Shown piece by piece: positions 1 to 10,628 of a DNA stretch of 64,000 nucleotides (the stretch's first letter is position 1; each line of letters begins with the position of its first letter). The stretch comes from Cryphonectria parasitica EP155. Its lineage: Eukaryota > Ascomycota > Sordariomycetes > Diaporthales > Cryphonectriaceae. The DNA lies in assembly GCF_011745365.1 (NCBI RefSeq), contig NW_024468917.1:186001-250000 (forward strand), given 5' to 3'. The notes below the pieces were generated by a model. The model was not told the DNA's origin. It saw only the letters and a program-made list of their open reading frames with translations, and made no database searches. The position numbers and the translations under genes are program-made.

Positions 1-723
1 AAGAGGAAGCGGGAGAATAGATACAAGAATGCTCCGCCCTCGGTTCTCTCGGTGAGTCAAGGATTGGTTGCCATTCCAGGCGACTTTTACAGTCGCGGCT
101 GCCCACCACCACCACCTCCTCCTCCTCCTCCATCCTGGTGGCGGCGCCACTTTGCTGTTATATGCATACAAAGCTGTTATATTGCCGCCATGCGATGCCA
201 CTATCACTGTCACACCGAATCATCACCATGGATCCCTCTTTTCTCGGCTACTGCTCCCTACGCCATCTCTCAATGAACACACACACAAATGGAGAAGAAA
301 AAGGCCTGACACTAATTTTCACCCCTCTTACAGCGCCGTCGTGCCCAGAACAGGGCCTCACAGAGAGCCTACCGCGAACGCAAGGACCAGCGCATCAAGG
401 ACCTGGAGCAGATGCTGAACGATGCGCGCGCCCGCAATGATGTGCTCAGCCAGGCTTACGCCCAGCTGCAGGCCGAATACGTCAAGCTGAAGTCGAACCC
501 CTCACACCCGCACCTCGATGTGCACCACTCCCACAGCCACAGCCATGCAGCACATCCACTCCAGATCGCGTCTTCGATTCCGGCCTCTTCTTACCAGACC
601 ATACCCGGCACTTCCATGCCCGCTAATTTTGTCGACCCGACGTCCATGGCTGTCCTGAACGCTAGTAGTGATCTGGACGCATACTTGTATCCAGACGTCG
701 GCGCTGGGAGCTACGGTCTTTGA
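1..723 (+). CDS. bZIP transcription factor, AP-1/Yap type (5' part missing)
   Basis: Only the 3' part lies in the window, as exons 1-51 and 334-723 with a phase-0 intron at 52-333 (GTGAGT...TTACAG). The second exon opens with a basic region containing NRASQRAYRERKDQRIKDLE. The N-x-x-S/A-Q-x-A-Y-R signature is typical of fungal AP-1/Yap/KapC-like bZIP factors, which bind DNA as dimers in the nucleus. The zipper follows (LEQMLNDARARNDVLSQAYAQL), then a His/Ser-rich linker (HHSHSHSHAAH) and an acidic, aromatic C-end (DAYLYPDVGAGSYGL). The intron holds a CCA/CCT-rich microsatellite near 103-131. The start codon is left of position 1, so protein length is unknown. The Yap-like subfamily is clear from the basic region, but the exact orthologue and its target genes cannot be told from this fragment. 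Confidence 0.85.
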
Positions 724-3700
724 GAAAGGAAATCGGTCCTTTTTTCGATGTCAGCCATCAAGTCGTCTCTTTTCTAGGAGATGGTGGCTTCTGTTTTGCC
801 CGGCGTCATGAGAGCTTTCCAGTGTACTCGGCTTGGCAGGTATGCATAGTGGTTACGGGATGGAGCAATGATTTTGTCACGTCCTTGTCTCATTCCCGAG
901 ATTCCTCTCGGCAGCACGATAAACGCGAGGAGTCATCGGAAGGTATTTAGAAAGTGTGACACGGCAACGGTGATAATATGTTGGGTGACGCATAGAATTC
1001 CTATGACGTGGTGAAGATTGGAGGTATCTGGCGTTTGTGGGTATGATTGGATGAAAAGCGAAATTATCTCCATCGTTTTGGAAATAGCCGCAATAGTATC
1101 TTGGGTCGCATGAGCTCTGCTTTTCAGTTCAGTTGATGCCTTTCAAAAGCTTCAACTAGGTTCCTATTAGGGTACGTTTCAAGTCATGACATGATTGGCC
1201 TTCAAATACCGTGTGTATGGCACAGCATTCTTGCATTTGGAGCACTCAGGCCTGAGGTTTGACTAGTGCCTCAACGCTGGTCCGGAGTGGGGATTATCTT
1301 TATAACCTTGACAGAATATCACCTTTACTTCTTCGGAGATTTCAAGAGCGTCTATTGGACGATAATAAACTGTCAAAGCGTAGCATTATGCTCTTGTTCA
1401 TTTTTGAGTACAGCCTCTCCCACATATGTGACAGTACTTATTAGCTCGCGTATTCTGCGTCTCCTGCCACAATAGGCTCGTAGCCGCGGAATAGTAGACC
1501 CTCGGCACTAAACAGTTTCTCGAGTTTGTATTCTGTAAGGCAATATCTCTAAGAGGGTAGATATGTGCATATTGGCTCGGTTGCTCATGACCCATCATCG
1601 AACAGTTGGCGCTGTTAGTCCTCGGCGTCTCAACACTTCAACATTGAAAAGCCCTTGGAACTCGTCCGAGATAGAAACGACAGGCTATGAGGCCCTATTC
1701 ACCAAAGGTCTGAACCTGACATTGCTCGGCTCCGTATTCTTGGTTTACAGAACCTCTTCACAGACCCCGAGCATGGATGGTTCTGTCCATGGGCTTCTTA
1801 TGAAACGGACCGAGAATCTTCTATTATATCGCTCTCGTCGATAAATAATTAGGTCGGTGGGCATGATAATCACACATCACATCTAAAGTATTCTTTCGGA
1901 TTTATCTTGCGCTCCTTCTGTCTTTGCCCTTTCATATATATATATATAGCCATGCACGTACCAAATAGAATGAGAGGAACGCAGATGCGAGCCTTTGGCT
2001 TAGATTTTGACAACAGTCTGCGGCGCAGTGTATAGGGTCAAGGATATATGCCCGCTTCGTAGACAGCGGCGGCTGGTGGAAAAAAAGTCACTATCTGCTG
2101 TACTCCATCCGGACCAGAACTCTGAATTTAGCGATAGTTGTCGTCAGCTAATTAGTCATGACAAGCAAAGATCTGGAGACCATGGTCTATGCATCAGATG
2201 AGACGGCCCACACCCCACAGGCGTATGTCCGCGCAAGTCCGTATAAGATAGCACAGAACGCAGTCCTTCCGAATCGAACGCCGCAATGTCTCAGATACCT
2301 CTATACAGAAGCAGTATATCGACAAAGGACACCACTTCGAGACTCTGAGGAATACAAAAGCACATGAATATTTTGATGGACAGCAGGTTACTCGAGTTGA
2401 CAGGCTGGGACGGTTTTGAGCGTTGGCATCCGGCGGCCAGAATAATGACTGTGACTTCCATAGAGTAGATACAAGATTCACAATGACAAATGTTCGGGTG
2501 GTGCTACAGCAAGCACGTGTACACCTTGACAAAATTGGTGCAACCCGTGTGGTATTGCTTAACTGCCCTGTATGTGGAATGGCCGGCTCGGGGGGACGGG
2601 GACTGCCTGACGATGGCTGCATCGTTGGTTAGGTCGATCCACGACCGATCTTGTGAGGTAGGATCCTTGGGGAGCATTTTGATGTGAAACACGGTTCCTG
2701 CGTTACAGTGACTACTGCCATACTATAGAACATAGTAGTATAACGGTAATGCCGTTTACTTGGAGCGGTGCAGGTTGTGTCGTTTTGCTAGGACCGGTTG
2801 AAATCAGAAGATGAAGGTTTATGTAGCCGAGAGATTTAAGGTATGGTGTAGGAAGAGATGAGTCACCTGGTAATAATTTGTTATTTATCGATGCTTCGTA
2901 CTGGGAAGAATGGAGAGAGCGAATAATTAATTGATAAAGTTTGGGGCCCCCATATAGCCGAAAAGAGGAAGAAAAGTGTATTCGACCCCTATCCCAACCC
3001 CTTTCTAAGAAGAAAACAAAAGGAAGAATGGAAAAATAAAAGAAAAGACCTCCAAACCAAAATATTATCCGTCTCTATCTGCATAGTTCTATAAGTCCGT
3101 GATGAATATCATATCTGGATTTCACCAGGAATGCGTATGCAATCACATATTCAGTCATACAGGACAACTTACAAGCTGCAAGAACTAATTAGCATGCGCA
3201 TGTAGACTTTCCAGGGGCCCATGAAGGGTGTCCGGGTCCGGATGGATTCTTCCACCGCTAGCAAGCTTGGCTCTTGTAGACATTGCCCAATCAGCGGAGA
3301 TCTCATTTGAGAGCTGGTCTGAATCCGCATTTACATGCGTCTTCAGTGACGACTACCTTCGTTGGCCATACTTCAGCGCCGACCTGGAAACTCACGAGAC
3401 CTCACACAGCTCAAGCTTGGCTCCCGCCGTCAGAGCCGACTACCAGGTAATCTGCAACGTTGGGGTTCGCTTAGATCTGACGCACAGAAGACGCAGATAC
3501 AGGGCATCAAGCACAAGTGCTGGTGGGCTACGGTGACCTTGCTGCCGCAGCGTGGCATCGGCCTCGGCCTGCAGATGTTCTTACGGCCCATGCCGGCAGT
3601 GGTTCTCCGCCAACGGCTTTGACATGCTTGTTTCTCCACCAAACAAGTCGCTGGGCCTTAATCACAGCCTACTACCCACTCACCCTCCGTCCGCTACCAT

Positions 3701-4216
3701 GTTCTTTTGACCTCCTATCATGGGGAATTTCCACCAAGACGGGGAAATGGAATCAAGAAAGAATGAGAGAGAAGAGAGACAAAAGGTTGTCAAGTGACCT
3801 ACCCTGTCATTTGCTGGCTTGTGTGACCCCACCGCATTCAAGACCACCTGGCCAAGTCCGTGGATCTCGTTGCATCTTATTTTTTCTCAGGGCTGCGGCT
3901 CAATGTTGTTTGACTTGGTCCACCAATGAGCTTGAGCACCTCAAGCCGGATAGGCAGGTAGCGCAACTGAAACATCCTTGATGGTTATTGCGGCCCCATG
4001 AAGACTGATCTGGGGGCCGATCTGGATCTCGCCTCATCCCTGAGTGTGACCTGGACGTATAATTCATTAGAACATATAACATGTGTTCACTTATATCACG
4101 AGAAACATAAAGATGCCGCATCATCTAGAAGCCTTGGCGTCCAGTGTTTCCTTTCCCCTGGGCTGTAACCCACCATTCTACCAAATTCTGGAATCCTGGA
4201 CCACAGACGACACAAC
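724..4216. other. Intergenic, no supported gene (3.5 kb)
   Basis: No reading frame here looks conserved, and the short open frames differ between strands without any protein signature. Visible landmarks are a TA dinucleotide run at 1934-1948 and a purine-rich tract near 2965-3060. A moderately GC-rich stretch at 3220-3980 has open frames in several phases but no recognisable domain. The last few hundred bases are presumably the promoter of the pectin methylesterase. Confidence 0.6.
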
Positions 4217-5482
4217 ATGAGCACTCTTCTCACGCTTGCTACTTTGTTTGCCGCGGTGCTGGCCACGAGCCGCACCAGCGCACCATCTGGGTGTATCACC
4301 GCCGGCAGTGGTGGCACCTACAGCACCATCCAGGAGGCTGTCGACTCGCTCTCCACGACCTCAACCACAGCACAATGCATCTTCATCGAGGCAGGCTCCT
4401 ACAACGAGCAGGTCACCGTCTCCGCCCGCGAGGCCGAGCTGACCTTCTACGGCTACACCGAGGACACCTCGACCTACTCGTCCAACGTCGTGACCATCAC
4501 CAATGATCTCTCCGCCGCCAGCGGACTGAGTGATGAGGAGACGGGTACACTGATCGTTCTTGCGACGAACTTCAAGATGTACAACATCAATGTAGCAAAC
4601 ACGTACGTCTCAGTGCTCTTTTCTTCTATCCATTTCACTTAAGTTGCCATTTTGGGCATATCATACGTAGAATTCAACATGAAAGGTTTGGGGAAAGGCT
4701 AACACGATACTCCCCATCCCAGGTACGGTGATGGAAGCCAGGCTATCGCCCTGTCGGCGTATGCTGATTCTGGGTACTATGCCTGCCAGTTCACGGGTTT
4801 CCAGGACACCGTGCTCGCTGAGGAGGGTTACCAGCTGTATGCGGGCTGCTTGATCGAGGGCGCCACCGACTTCGTCTTTGGCCAGTACTCTCCAGCTTGG
4901 TTCCAGTCTTGCGATATCAGAGTGCTCGAAGCCAGCGTGGGCTATGTCACTGGTAAGTGTTTGCGTGGACGCATGGCCACTTGACTTGGGAGAAAAGTAC
5001 AAAGCTGATAAAAATAATTTCAAAAGCTAATGGCCGTACCTCCTCCACCGGAACATCTTACTATGTCTTTGTAAGCTGCACCCCCATCACACTCATTGAC
5101 CTAATATCCTGTCTACAGCACGAGAAATGCAACACTGACTCTGGGGGGGTTTTTCAAGAACGAATGCGATATCGCGGCCGCAGATGGTGAATCCGTCGCC
5201 TCGGGTGCCTACTACCTCGGCCGCCCATGGTCTGAGTATGCCCGCGTCGTCTTCCAGGACACGACCATGTCCGACGTCATCAACAGCGCCGGCTGGGCTG
5301 AGTGGTCGTCCAGCGAGCCCAACACCGAGGATGTTCTGTTTGGTGAGTACGACAACACCGGCGATGGTGCAGAGGGAACACGCGCCAGCTTTGCCACCAA
5401 GCTGAGCGCAGCTGTCTCTATCGAAACGATCTTGGGAGATGACTACACGAGCGCGGGCTACTATGACGCTTCTTATATGTAA
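4217..5482 (+). CDS. Secreted pectin methylesterase (CE8 family)
   Basis: Proposed exons are 4217-4602, 4723-4952, 5027-5070 and 5159-5482, giving 327 aa. The enzyme removes methyl esters from plant pectin outside the cell. An N-terminal signal peptide is visible (MSTLLTLATLFAAVLA), then GSGGTYSTIQEAVDSL, the usual start of the pectinesterase beta-helix. Catalytic residues are in place: Asp157 in FQDTVLAEEGYQLY, Asp178 in TDFVFG and Arg242 in YYLGRPWSEYARVVF. The third intron is best ended at 5158 (TTTTTCAAG), which keeps the frame and joins YYVF to NECDIAAADG. A nearer AG at 5118 would shift the frame. The length matches fungal CE8 enzymes. An MFS gene lies 1.2 kb downstream on the same strand, but no functional link is visible. 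The fungus probably feeds on or colonises plants. Confidence 0.93.
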
Positions 5483-6719
5483 TCAAGAGGCGTGTATGCG
5501 CGATAGGCGTTCTATGCCCGTGGAGCGTGTGCTGTGAGGAAGAGGGCTTCTCTCGACGATTCTTTTCACAGAACTTTTTTTGCCGGAGGTTGAATTTGGG
5601 ACTACTTCCTCGATTCATGCGTTTGGTGATCTCGACCCCTCGGAATGTTGAGGCAATCGTCAGATTGAAGAGGTGGCAGGCTGAAGTGTAAATATATTCA
5701 GAGGCATACCACATGTAAATAAGTACTCCCTTAATTGCTTCTTAACCAGCCAAATTTCAAATTACCAGATTAGACAAGGTAATATGGGACTTTGAAGAAC
5801 TCTACCTCTCCCCTCTCTGTTAAACACAAGCTGTTAAGCACAAGCTACAAACAATATGTGGTTATAGAATCAGATTCTTGGGTTTATACTATGGCAAACG
5901 CTACTGCACCAGTCCAGGTCAGGTCATCAAAGAGACAGACAATACGAAGTTACTTAAAGTATGGGATCCTGCTTTTGCTTCAGCCAGCTAGGCCAGCTAT
6001 AGAAAAGTGAATAACTTGTTTTTATCATTTTGCTCCAAAGTAAGACCAGTGGTTTCTATATTATCATGTACCATAGCATGATGTGACACTGGACAGAAAT
6101 TAAAAAGAATGACTCGAATCGATTAAACTGAGCAAACATGATTCATCTCCGTCAACATGACTTCAAAAACAAGTCTATGAGTCCCAGAACTGAGATTGAT
6201 AAACTTATCAGTTTTCTATTCTCCAGTCGCGAAGTCTAAAATGTGTCACTTTGCATGCTTGAATTCCTGCACAAGTTGTGAATTAGCATGCGAGACTGCT
6301 CACCATGCTGAGACATGCATGCTCTATGGTCTTCTACTTCTTCTTACCTCTCATCATGCAGTTCTTCAAAGTCTGCATACAAAGGTTAGGTCAGTCATGT
6401 TGCAGTGTCGACTTGCCACCACGTCTAGTAAGTCGTTACTTAACAAAGGCCCGTGTTGGCATAGCACCTGCCTCATTTTTCATGCTCTGCAAACGACGAC
6501 AAGTACCATGAAGCTTTTCTTGAAACTAAAATCTCGTTGCCCATACGTGTTCCCAATGTTTGTTTTCTGACAAGCTCCGAGCACTCTCTCTTTCACTCTC
6601 CACCATTCATCCTCCATTCCCATTCATTTCAGATTTCCCTTGATCTCAGAGTATTTCACATAATTTCTCTCCTTTCCTCCCTCTTTCTGGAACAGTTGCA
6701 TGAAAGGAAAGTGCCCAAC
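5483..6719. other. Intergenic: PME 3' region and MFS promoter
   Basis: The first part is AT-rich (roughly 5690-6240) with A/T-rich motifs such as TAAATAAGT near 5717 that could serve polyadenylation. From about 6580 to 6719 the + strand becomes strongly pyrimidine-rich (CACTCTCTCTTTCACTCTCC...), a usual sign of a fungal promoter or 5' leader just before the MFS start codon. No gene is supported. Confidence 0.55.
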
Positions 6720-8559
6720 ATGGAGAACGATATCCAGCTCGCTGAGCTCTCGCCTGCGCATTCGCGCTCCTCTCGTGCCAGCAGCAGTGTCCACGCTCAC
6801 GAGATCCCCGAGCTGCCCCAGCCACCTGCGTACGATGACTCCGACGACGATGCTCCCGAGCAAGAGTCGAGGACCAAGTCACCTATCTACGGCGTGATCG
6901 TGCTGGCGGTCATCGCTTTCCTTATGCAGCTGGGTGTCAGCATGTTCGAAGTCCCTTCGATTCAGCGCCTGGAGGACCTCATCTGCCACGAGTACTACGA
7001 CCACAAGGCTTCTGGAGACCCAATCCCAGAGGGACAGTGCACCGTGGCGGCTGTTCAGGGTGAGCTGAATTTCATCGTGATGGGATCCTTGATCCTAGGA
7101 TACGTAGCCGGTATGTGGAAGCTGTGAGAGGAGAAGAAAGCGGACGATGGACACCCATGGCTGATAGGATTGAATGCAGACGTTCTAGTTGCCATTCCTT
7201 CGGGGATACTAGCGGAGAAACAGGGAGGAGGAGTCGCCCTACTCGGGTGTGCTGTCGGAATGCTCTCTTCGCGGGTGTTCTGGACCACGGCGGCCTGGAA
7301 TCCGTACAACTGGAGTCTTCGATATGTCTGGGTTTCTGCGGCTGGTCGTTTCTTTGGTGGAAGTGATTCCATGGCTCAGTCTATACTCTTTGCCATGGTT
7401 GAAGACATAGCACCCTTGGACAAGAGGTATGTCGGGGCTTTCCTGCTGCGTTTGCCTTTCATATACACACTCCCCCCCTTCTTAGCAGGTTTCCTAGAGT
7501 TTCTGGCTCCTAACGATGATCTACAGAGGAGTCTACTTCGGTATCCAAATCTTCGCCATGCTTCTCGGCGAGACACTCGGCCCTTTCATCGCCTCAGCAA
7601 TGATGCTGCACTCAATCTTCACCCCGCTCATCGCGTCGCCCAGCTTCATCTTGTTCGGCGCTCTATTCATCGGGCTGTTGCGCCAGCAGTGCGAGAAACC
7701 AGAGCCGCAAGGCGAGCAAACAGTTGCGGGTCTCAACACGTCCACCCTCTGGTCTCGTTTCTATGGAAACATTCGCAGCATATGGCGTGGTCTCGGGGCC
7801 TGGAGGCTCCGGAATATTCTTGCGACAGCATCGCTTACCATTCCCGCCGCTAGGGTCATGATGAGTATCGCCCTGCGGTACATTCACCTGCGCTTCGGCT
7901 GGACGATCACCCAGGCAGGCATGGCCCTCGGTGTGCGGACAGGGCTCAGCATCCTAGTGATGTTCGTCTTCCGCCCGGCCCTGGGTGGCTTCCTCAACAG
8001 GATCAGGGGAGGCTGGAACCGCGATCTCATGCTGGCACGCATCTCGGTCATGTTCCTGCTCGTTGGCCAATGCGTCTTCGCTGCTGCGGGTTCCATGCCT
8101 ATGGTGCTTGTCGGTCTCACCATACTGACCCTTGGCACCGGTGCCCCTTCGCTGTCCCGAGCGATTGTCATGCAGATCACCTTCAGCGGATCCATGGACA
8201 GCCGCTCCGCCAGCGTGGCCATGTGGGAGACGTCTGGATACCTCGTGTACGGCGTAATACTCGCCGCGGTGAACCAATTCGGTATAGAGGCGGGGTTGCA
8301 ACTTGGATCGCCTTCGAAGGAGGGCTGGGCGCTGGCTCTGGTGTTCTGGGTCTCGGCTGGAGTGTACATTCTGCTTGTTGTCATGCGATGGTCTGCCTCG
8401 CAAGAGTGTTTTCAGTGTGATGTTAGGGACCTGGAGAGGGTGCCACCACCTGAAGGCCCAAGGGCGTGCGATAATGGCGTCTGTGAGGCGCGCGTGTTGG
8501 CGGATGATAGGGCGTCGAGGGGGGCCCCAGGTCTTGAGGGGGCCACGGTGTCACCTTGA
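6720..8559 (+). CDS. Major facilitator superfamily transporter
   Basis: Exons 6720-7110, 7180-7426 and 7527-8559 give a 556-aa protein. Both introns have clean GTATGT donors and CAG acceptors. The cytosolic N-terminus is Ser/Asp-rich with a PPAYDDSDDD stretch. A first membrane helix (YGVIVLAVIAFLMQLGVSMF) follows, and about eleven more hydrophobic segments run to roughly residue 500. Motif A-like residues sit in GYVADVLVAIPSGILAEKQGG, and a conserved loop reads GRFFGGSDSMAQSILFAMVEDIAP. The C-terminal tail is hydrophilic. Fungal MFS proteins of this shape are plasma-membrane or vacuolar exporters of small molecules, but the substrate cannot be inferred. No biosynthetic genes are adjacent, which argues against a cluster-bound pump. 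The ATG at 6720 is the first in-frame ATG. Confidence 0.9.
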
Positions 8560-8921
8560 AGGATGGATGGCAGCTTCAGGTTGCCATATGAGTCGGGGTA
8601 CAGGTCATGAGAAGGAGTGTCTCGAGAATGTGAGGAAGAGAGGACGATACATGCCCTCTCATTTGCGTGTACACTGTAGAATTTACAATAGTGAAGAAAT
8701 CGAATCAAAGGTGTGGACACACAGTCATGATTCCAGATTCATGAGTTCCAGGGGGCAGTCTCTTTCAGTCAAGTTTATGGATGCGTGAGAATGGGTATGA
8801 GATGAGAGTATTGTACACGAACTTGCTCTAGGGGAAGCCTTCTCACTGACCGTTCTTGGCCAGATACATTGTCCTTTATTTTTCCGAATGTGAAGTCTTT
8901 GACGTGGTGATTTTGCGCCCG
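8560..8921. other. Convergent 3' intergenic
   Basis: This 362-bp spacer lies between the ends of the MFS gene (+) and the unknown mitochondrial-type gene (-). It must hold both polyadenylation regions. I see no further gene. Confidence 0.6.
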
Positions 8922-10030
8922 TCATGAAGTGCGCTCCTTTTTGTCCTCCTCCCGTAATCTCTCCACGAGTTTGCTGGTAAGAAACGGACTCAGACCAAGT
9001 CTACCCGAAAAACAAAATGGCATGTTAGATTCATTACGAGTCACACATTCAAATAGTTCAAGGGGTTTATGGTGTATGGTGTATGGTGTACGTGCGTGTG
9101 CGTGTGGAGTTCACTCACATGCCATCGTTGGTGATGATTCGGTAGGTTCCACTGGCTTGGAAGTTGCCCTCGATCTGACCGTGGCTGTCGACCTGGATAC
9201 TGCCAAAGATGTCTTCTGGCCTGTCTTATGTTAGAAAAGGTGTGATATGAGTGGAAAACCCCTTGCAGTTTCCCTCTCTCACTAAGGGGACGATGAATTT
9301 CATAACTAACCAAGCTATTCTCCCAAAATCAGGCGGATTTCTCCTCTGTCGGATATAAAGGTCAGTCAATGAGTATTTCACGGATCATGCCCCAGCTTTT
9401 ACCAGCATGCTCTCACACGTTTCGAAAGCGCCCATACACACACATCAAGAGAGAGAGAAAAGAAGAAAAGAATGGCATCAACTCACATCACTCAAGTGCA
9501 CCCACCCCCCAGCACCACCACCCCCAGCCCCGCCCTGATCACTCGCGCCTCCCGCACCCCCCGAGTACGCATCCCTCTTCCCGCCCCGTCCACCAAGCCC
9601 AAAACCCCCGGGGCTCGCAAACGCCTGCGCCGAAGCCTTGAGATCCTCGTCGAGGTGGGCGTTGGCAGCCAGGACCTCATCTAGGATGGTCAGGAAGCGG
9701 TGGTTTTCGGTGAAGGAGCGAGGGGTGGGCGGGATTTCTGTGGTGGTTCCTATAGCTAGCTTTGGGTTGGGAGGGTTGGTGGTGAGGTAGGTCAGGAGGT
9801 AGGATGATGATGGGGAGAGAGGGTCAGGAAAGACTTTCTGATATTATCATTATTATCATTATTAGGATTAGGCTTTGGACTTGGAAGAAGAGATAATTGT
9901 GTTCCACGACAAGAGAAAAAGAGCACCAACTCACAATGTCAGGGTTGGAGGACAGAGTGCTGACTGCCCTCCACATTGGCTTTTGCAGCTGTTGCAGCTG
10001 CCGCGCCGCACGTAATCGTGAGGTCAACAT
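8922..10030 (-). CDS. Conserved fungal protein of unknown function, probably mitochondrial
   Basis: I assembled five exons on the minus strand: 9935-10030, 9487-9837, 9311-9345, 9119-9220 and 8922-9000. Together they give 220 aa, and every junction keeps the frame. Donors read GTGAGT or GTTAGT and acceptors CAG or TAG. The N-terminus (MLTSRLRAARQLQQLQKPMW) is basic, amphipathic and free of acidic residues, as in a mitochondrial presequence. A central part (TENHRFLTILDEVLAANAHLDEDL) is followed by a Gly-rich low-complexity linker. The C-terminal domain contains RNPPDFGRIAWPEDIFGSIQ, then SGTYRIITNDGI and a charged helix ending in KLVERLREEDKKERTS. That tail resembles small conserved fungal mitochondrial proteins with no assigned role, but I cannot name the family. 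Because its exons are short, simple ORF finding would miss most of this gene. Confidence 0.8.
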
Positions 10031-10628
10031 AAGTAATAATACTTCTGATCGATGGAAAATTATCGTTTGTCGATTAAAGAGACCTTCAGAAGGCTTCTTT
10101 CATCCTGTAGCAGCTCGTGCAATGCAACGCGAAGACAACTTAGCTATGAATTCATGACTTTATATGCCGTCATGACAGGGTTGAAAATTAGCGGCAGGCA
10201 CTAAATAAATATCCCCTGTCCTTCTGAAGGGTCCACTGCCGAGACACTGATTTGGTGCCTGGGGAGACTTTCTGACATCTCGTGAGAAGAATCTCAATTA
10301 CACCAGGTTCTGATGGACGCAATACTTACGCAAGTTACCAAGCGGCGTAGAACAGAATGTATGTCAGAATATAAAGGGTGGCACGTATCATACATACATG
10401 CCTTAGTGAATGAAATTGGAAATTCAAATTTTTATTGACAAAAGACGGATTCGTTACTGCGCCTGGATAGCGGCGGTATAGAGAGATGAAGCCCAGATAC
10501 CAAAGGACCAGAAAACAAGATTTTTTGGGGGGCAAACTTCCGAGAGAACGCCGTAAGATTCCTGGTTCCTCATGTACCACCGTCCCATCCACGCAGCCAG
10601 GCCATGATGATCCACCACCAGCACCACT
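10031..10628. other. Intergenic between two minus-strand genes
   Basis: This 598-bp spacer holds the promoter of the mitochondrial-type gene and the 3' region of eIF2-beta. It is fairly AT-rich around 10330-10440. Nothing else is recognised. Confidence 0.55.

Noticed and set aside
1988..2020. GCCTTTGGCTTAGAT near 1991 resembles the 5' part of U2 snRNA.
   Set aside because: One base is missing from the conserved GGCCTTTTGGC hairpin, and the branch-site pairing sequence GTAGTA is absent downstream. Chance similarity is more likely.
2262..2290. GAATCGAAC near 2272 looks like a reversed tRNA T-loop (B box).
   Set aside because: The flanking bases do not form the 5-bp T stem and no A box or acceptor stem can be placed around it.
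5119..5160. An apparent frameshift in the pectin methylesterase at the G7T5 run.
   Set aside because: Extending the third intron to the AG at 5158 restores the frame and a family-consistent protein, so no pseudogene call is needed.
4217..8559. Possible pectin-degradation or metabolite cluster formed by the PME and the MFS gene.
   Set aside because: Only two genes lie together, separated by 1.2 kb. The transporter subfamily gives no hint of sugar uptake, and neighbouring genes are housekeeping.
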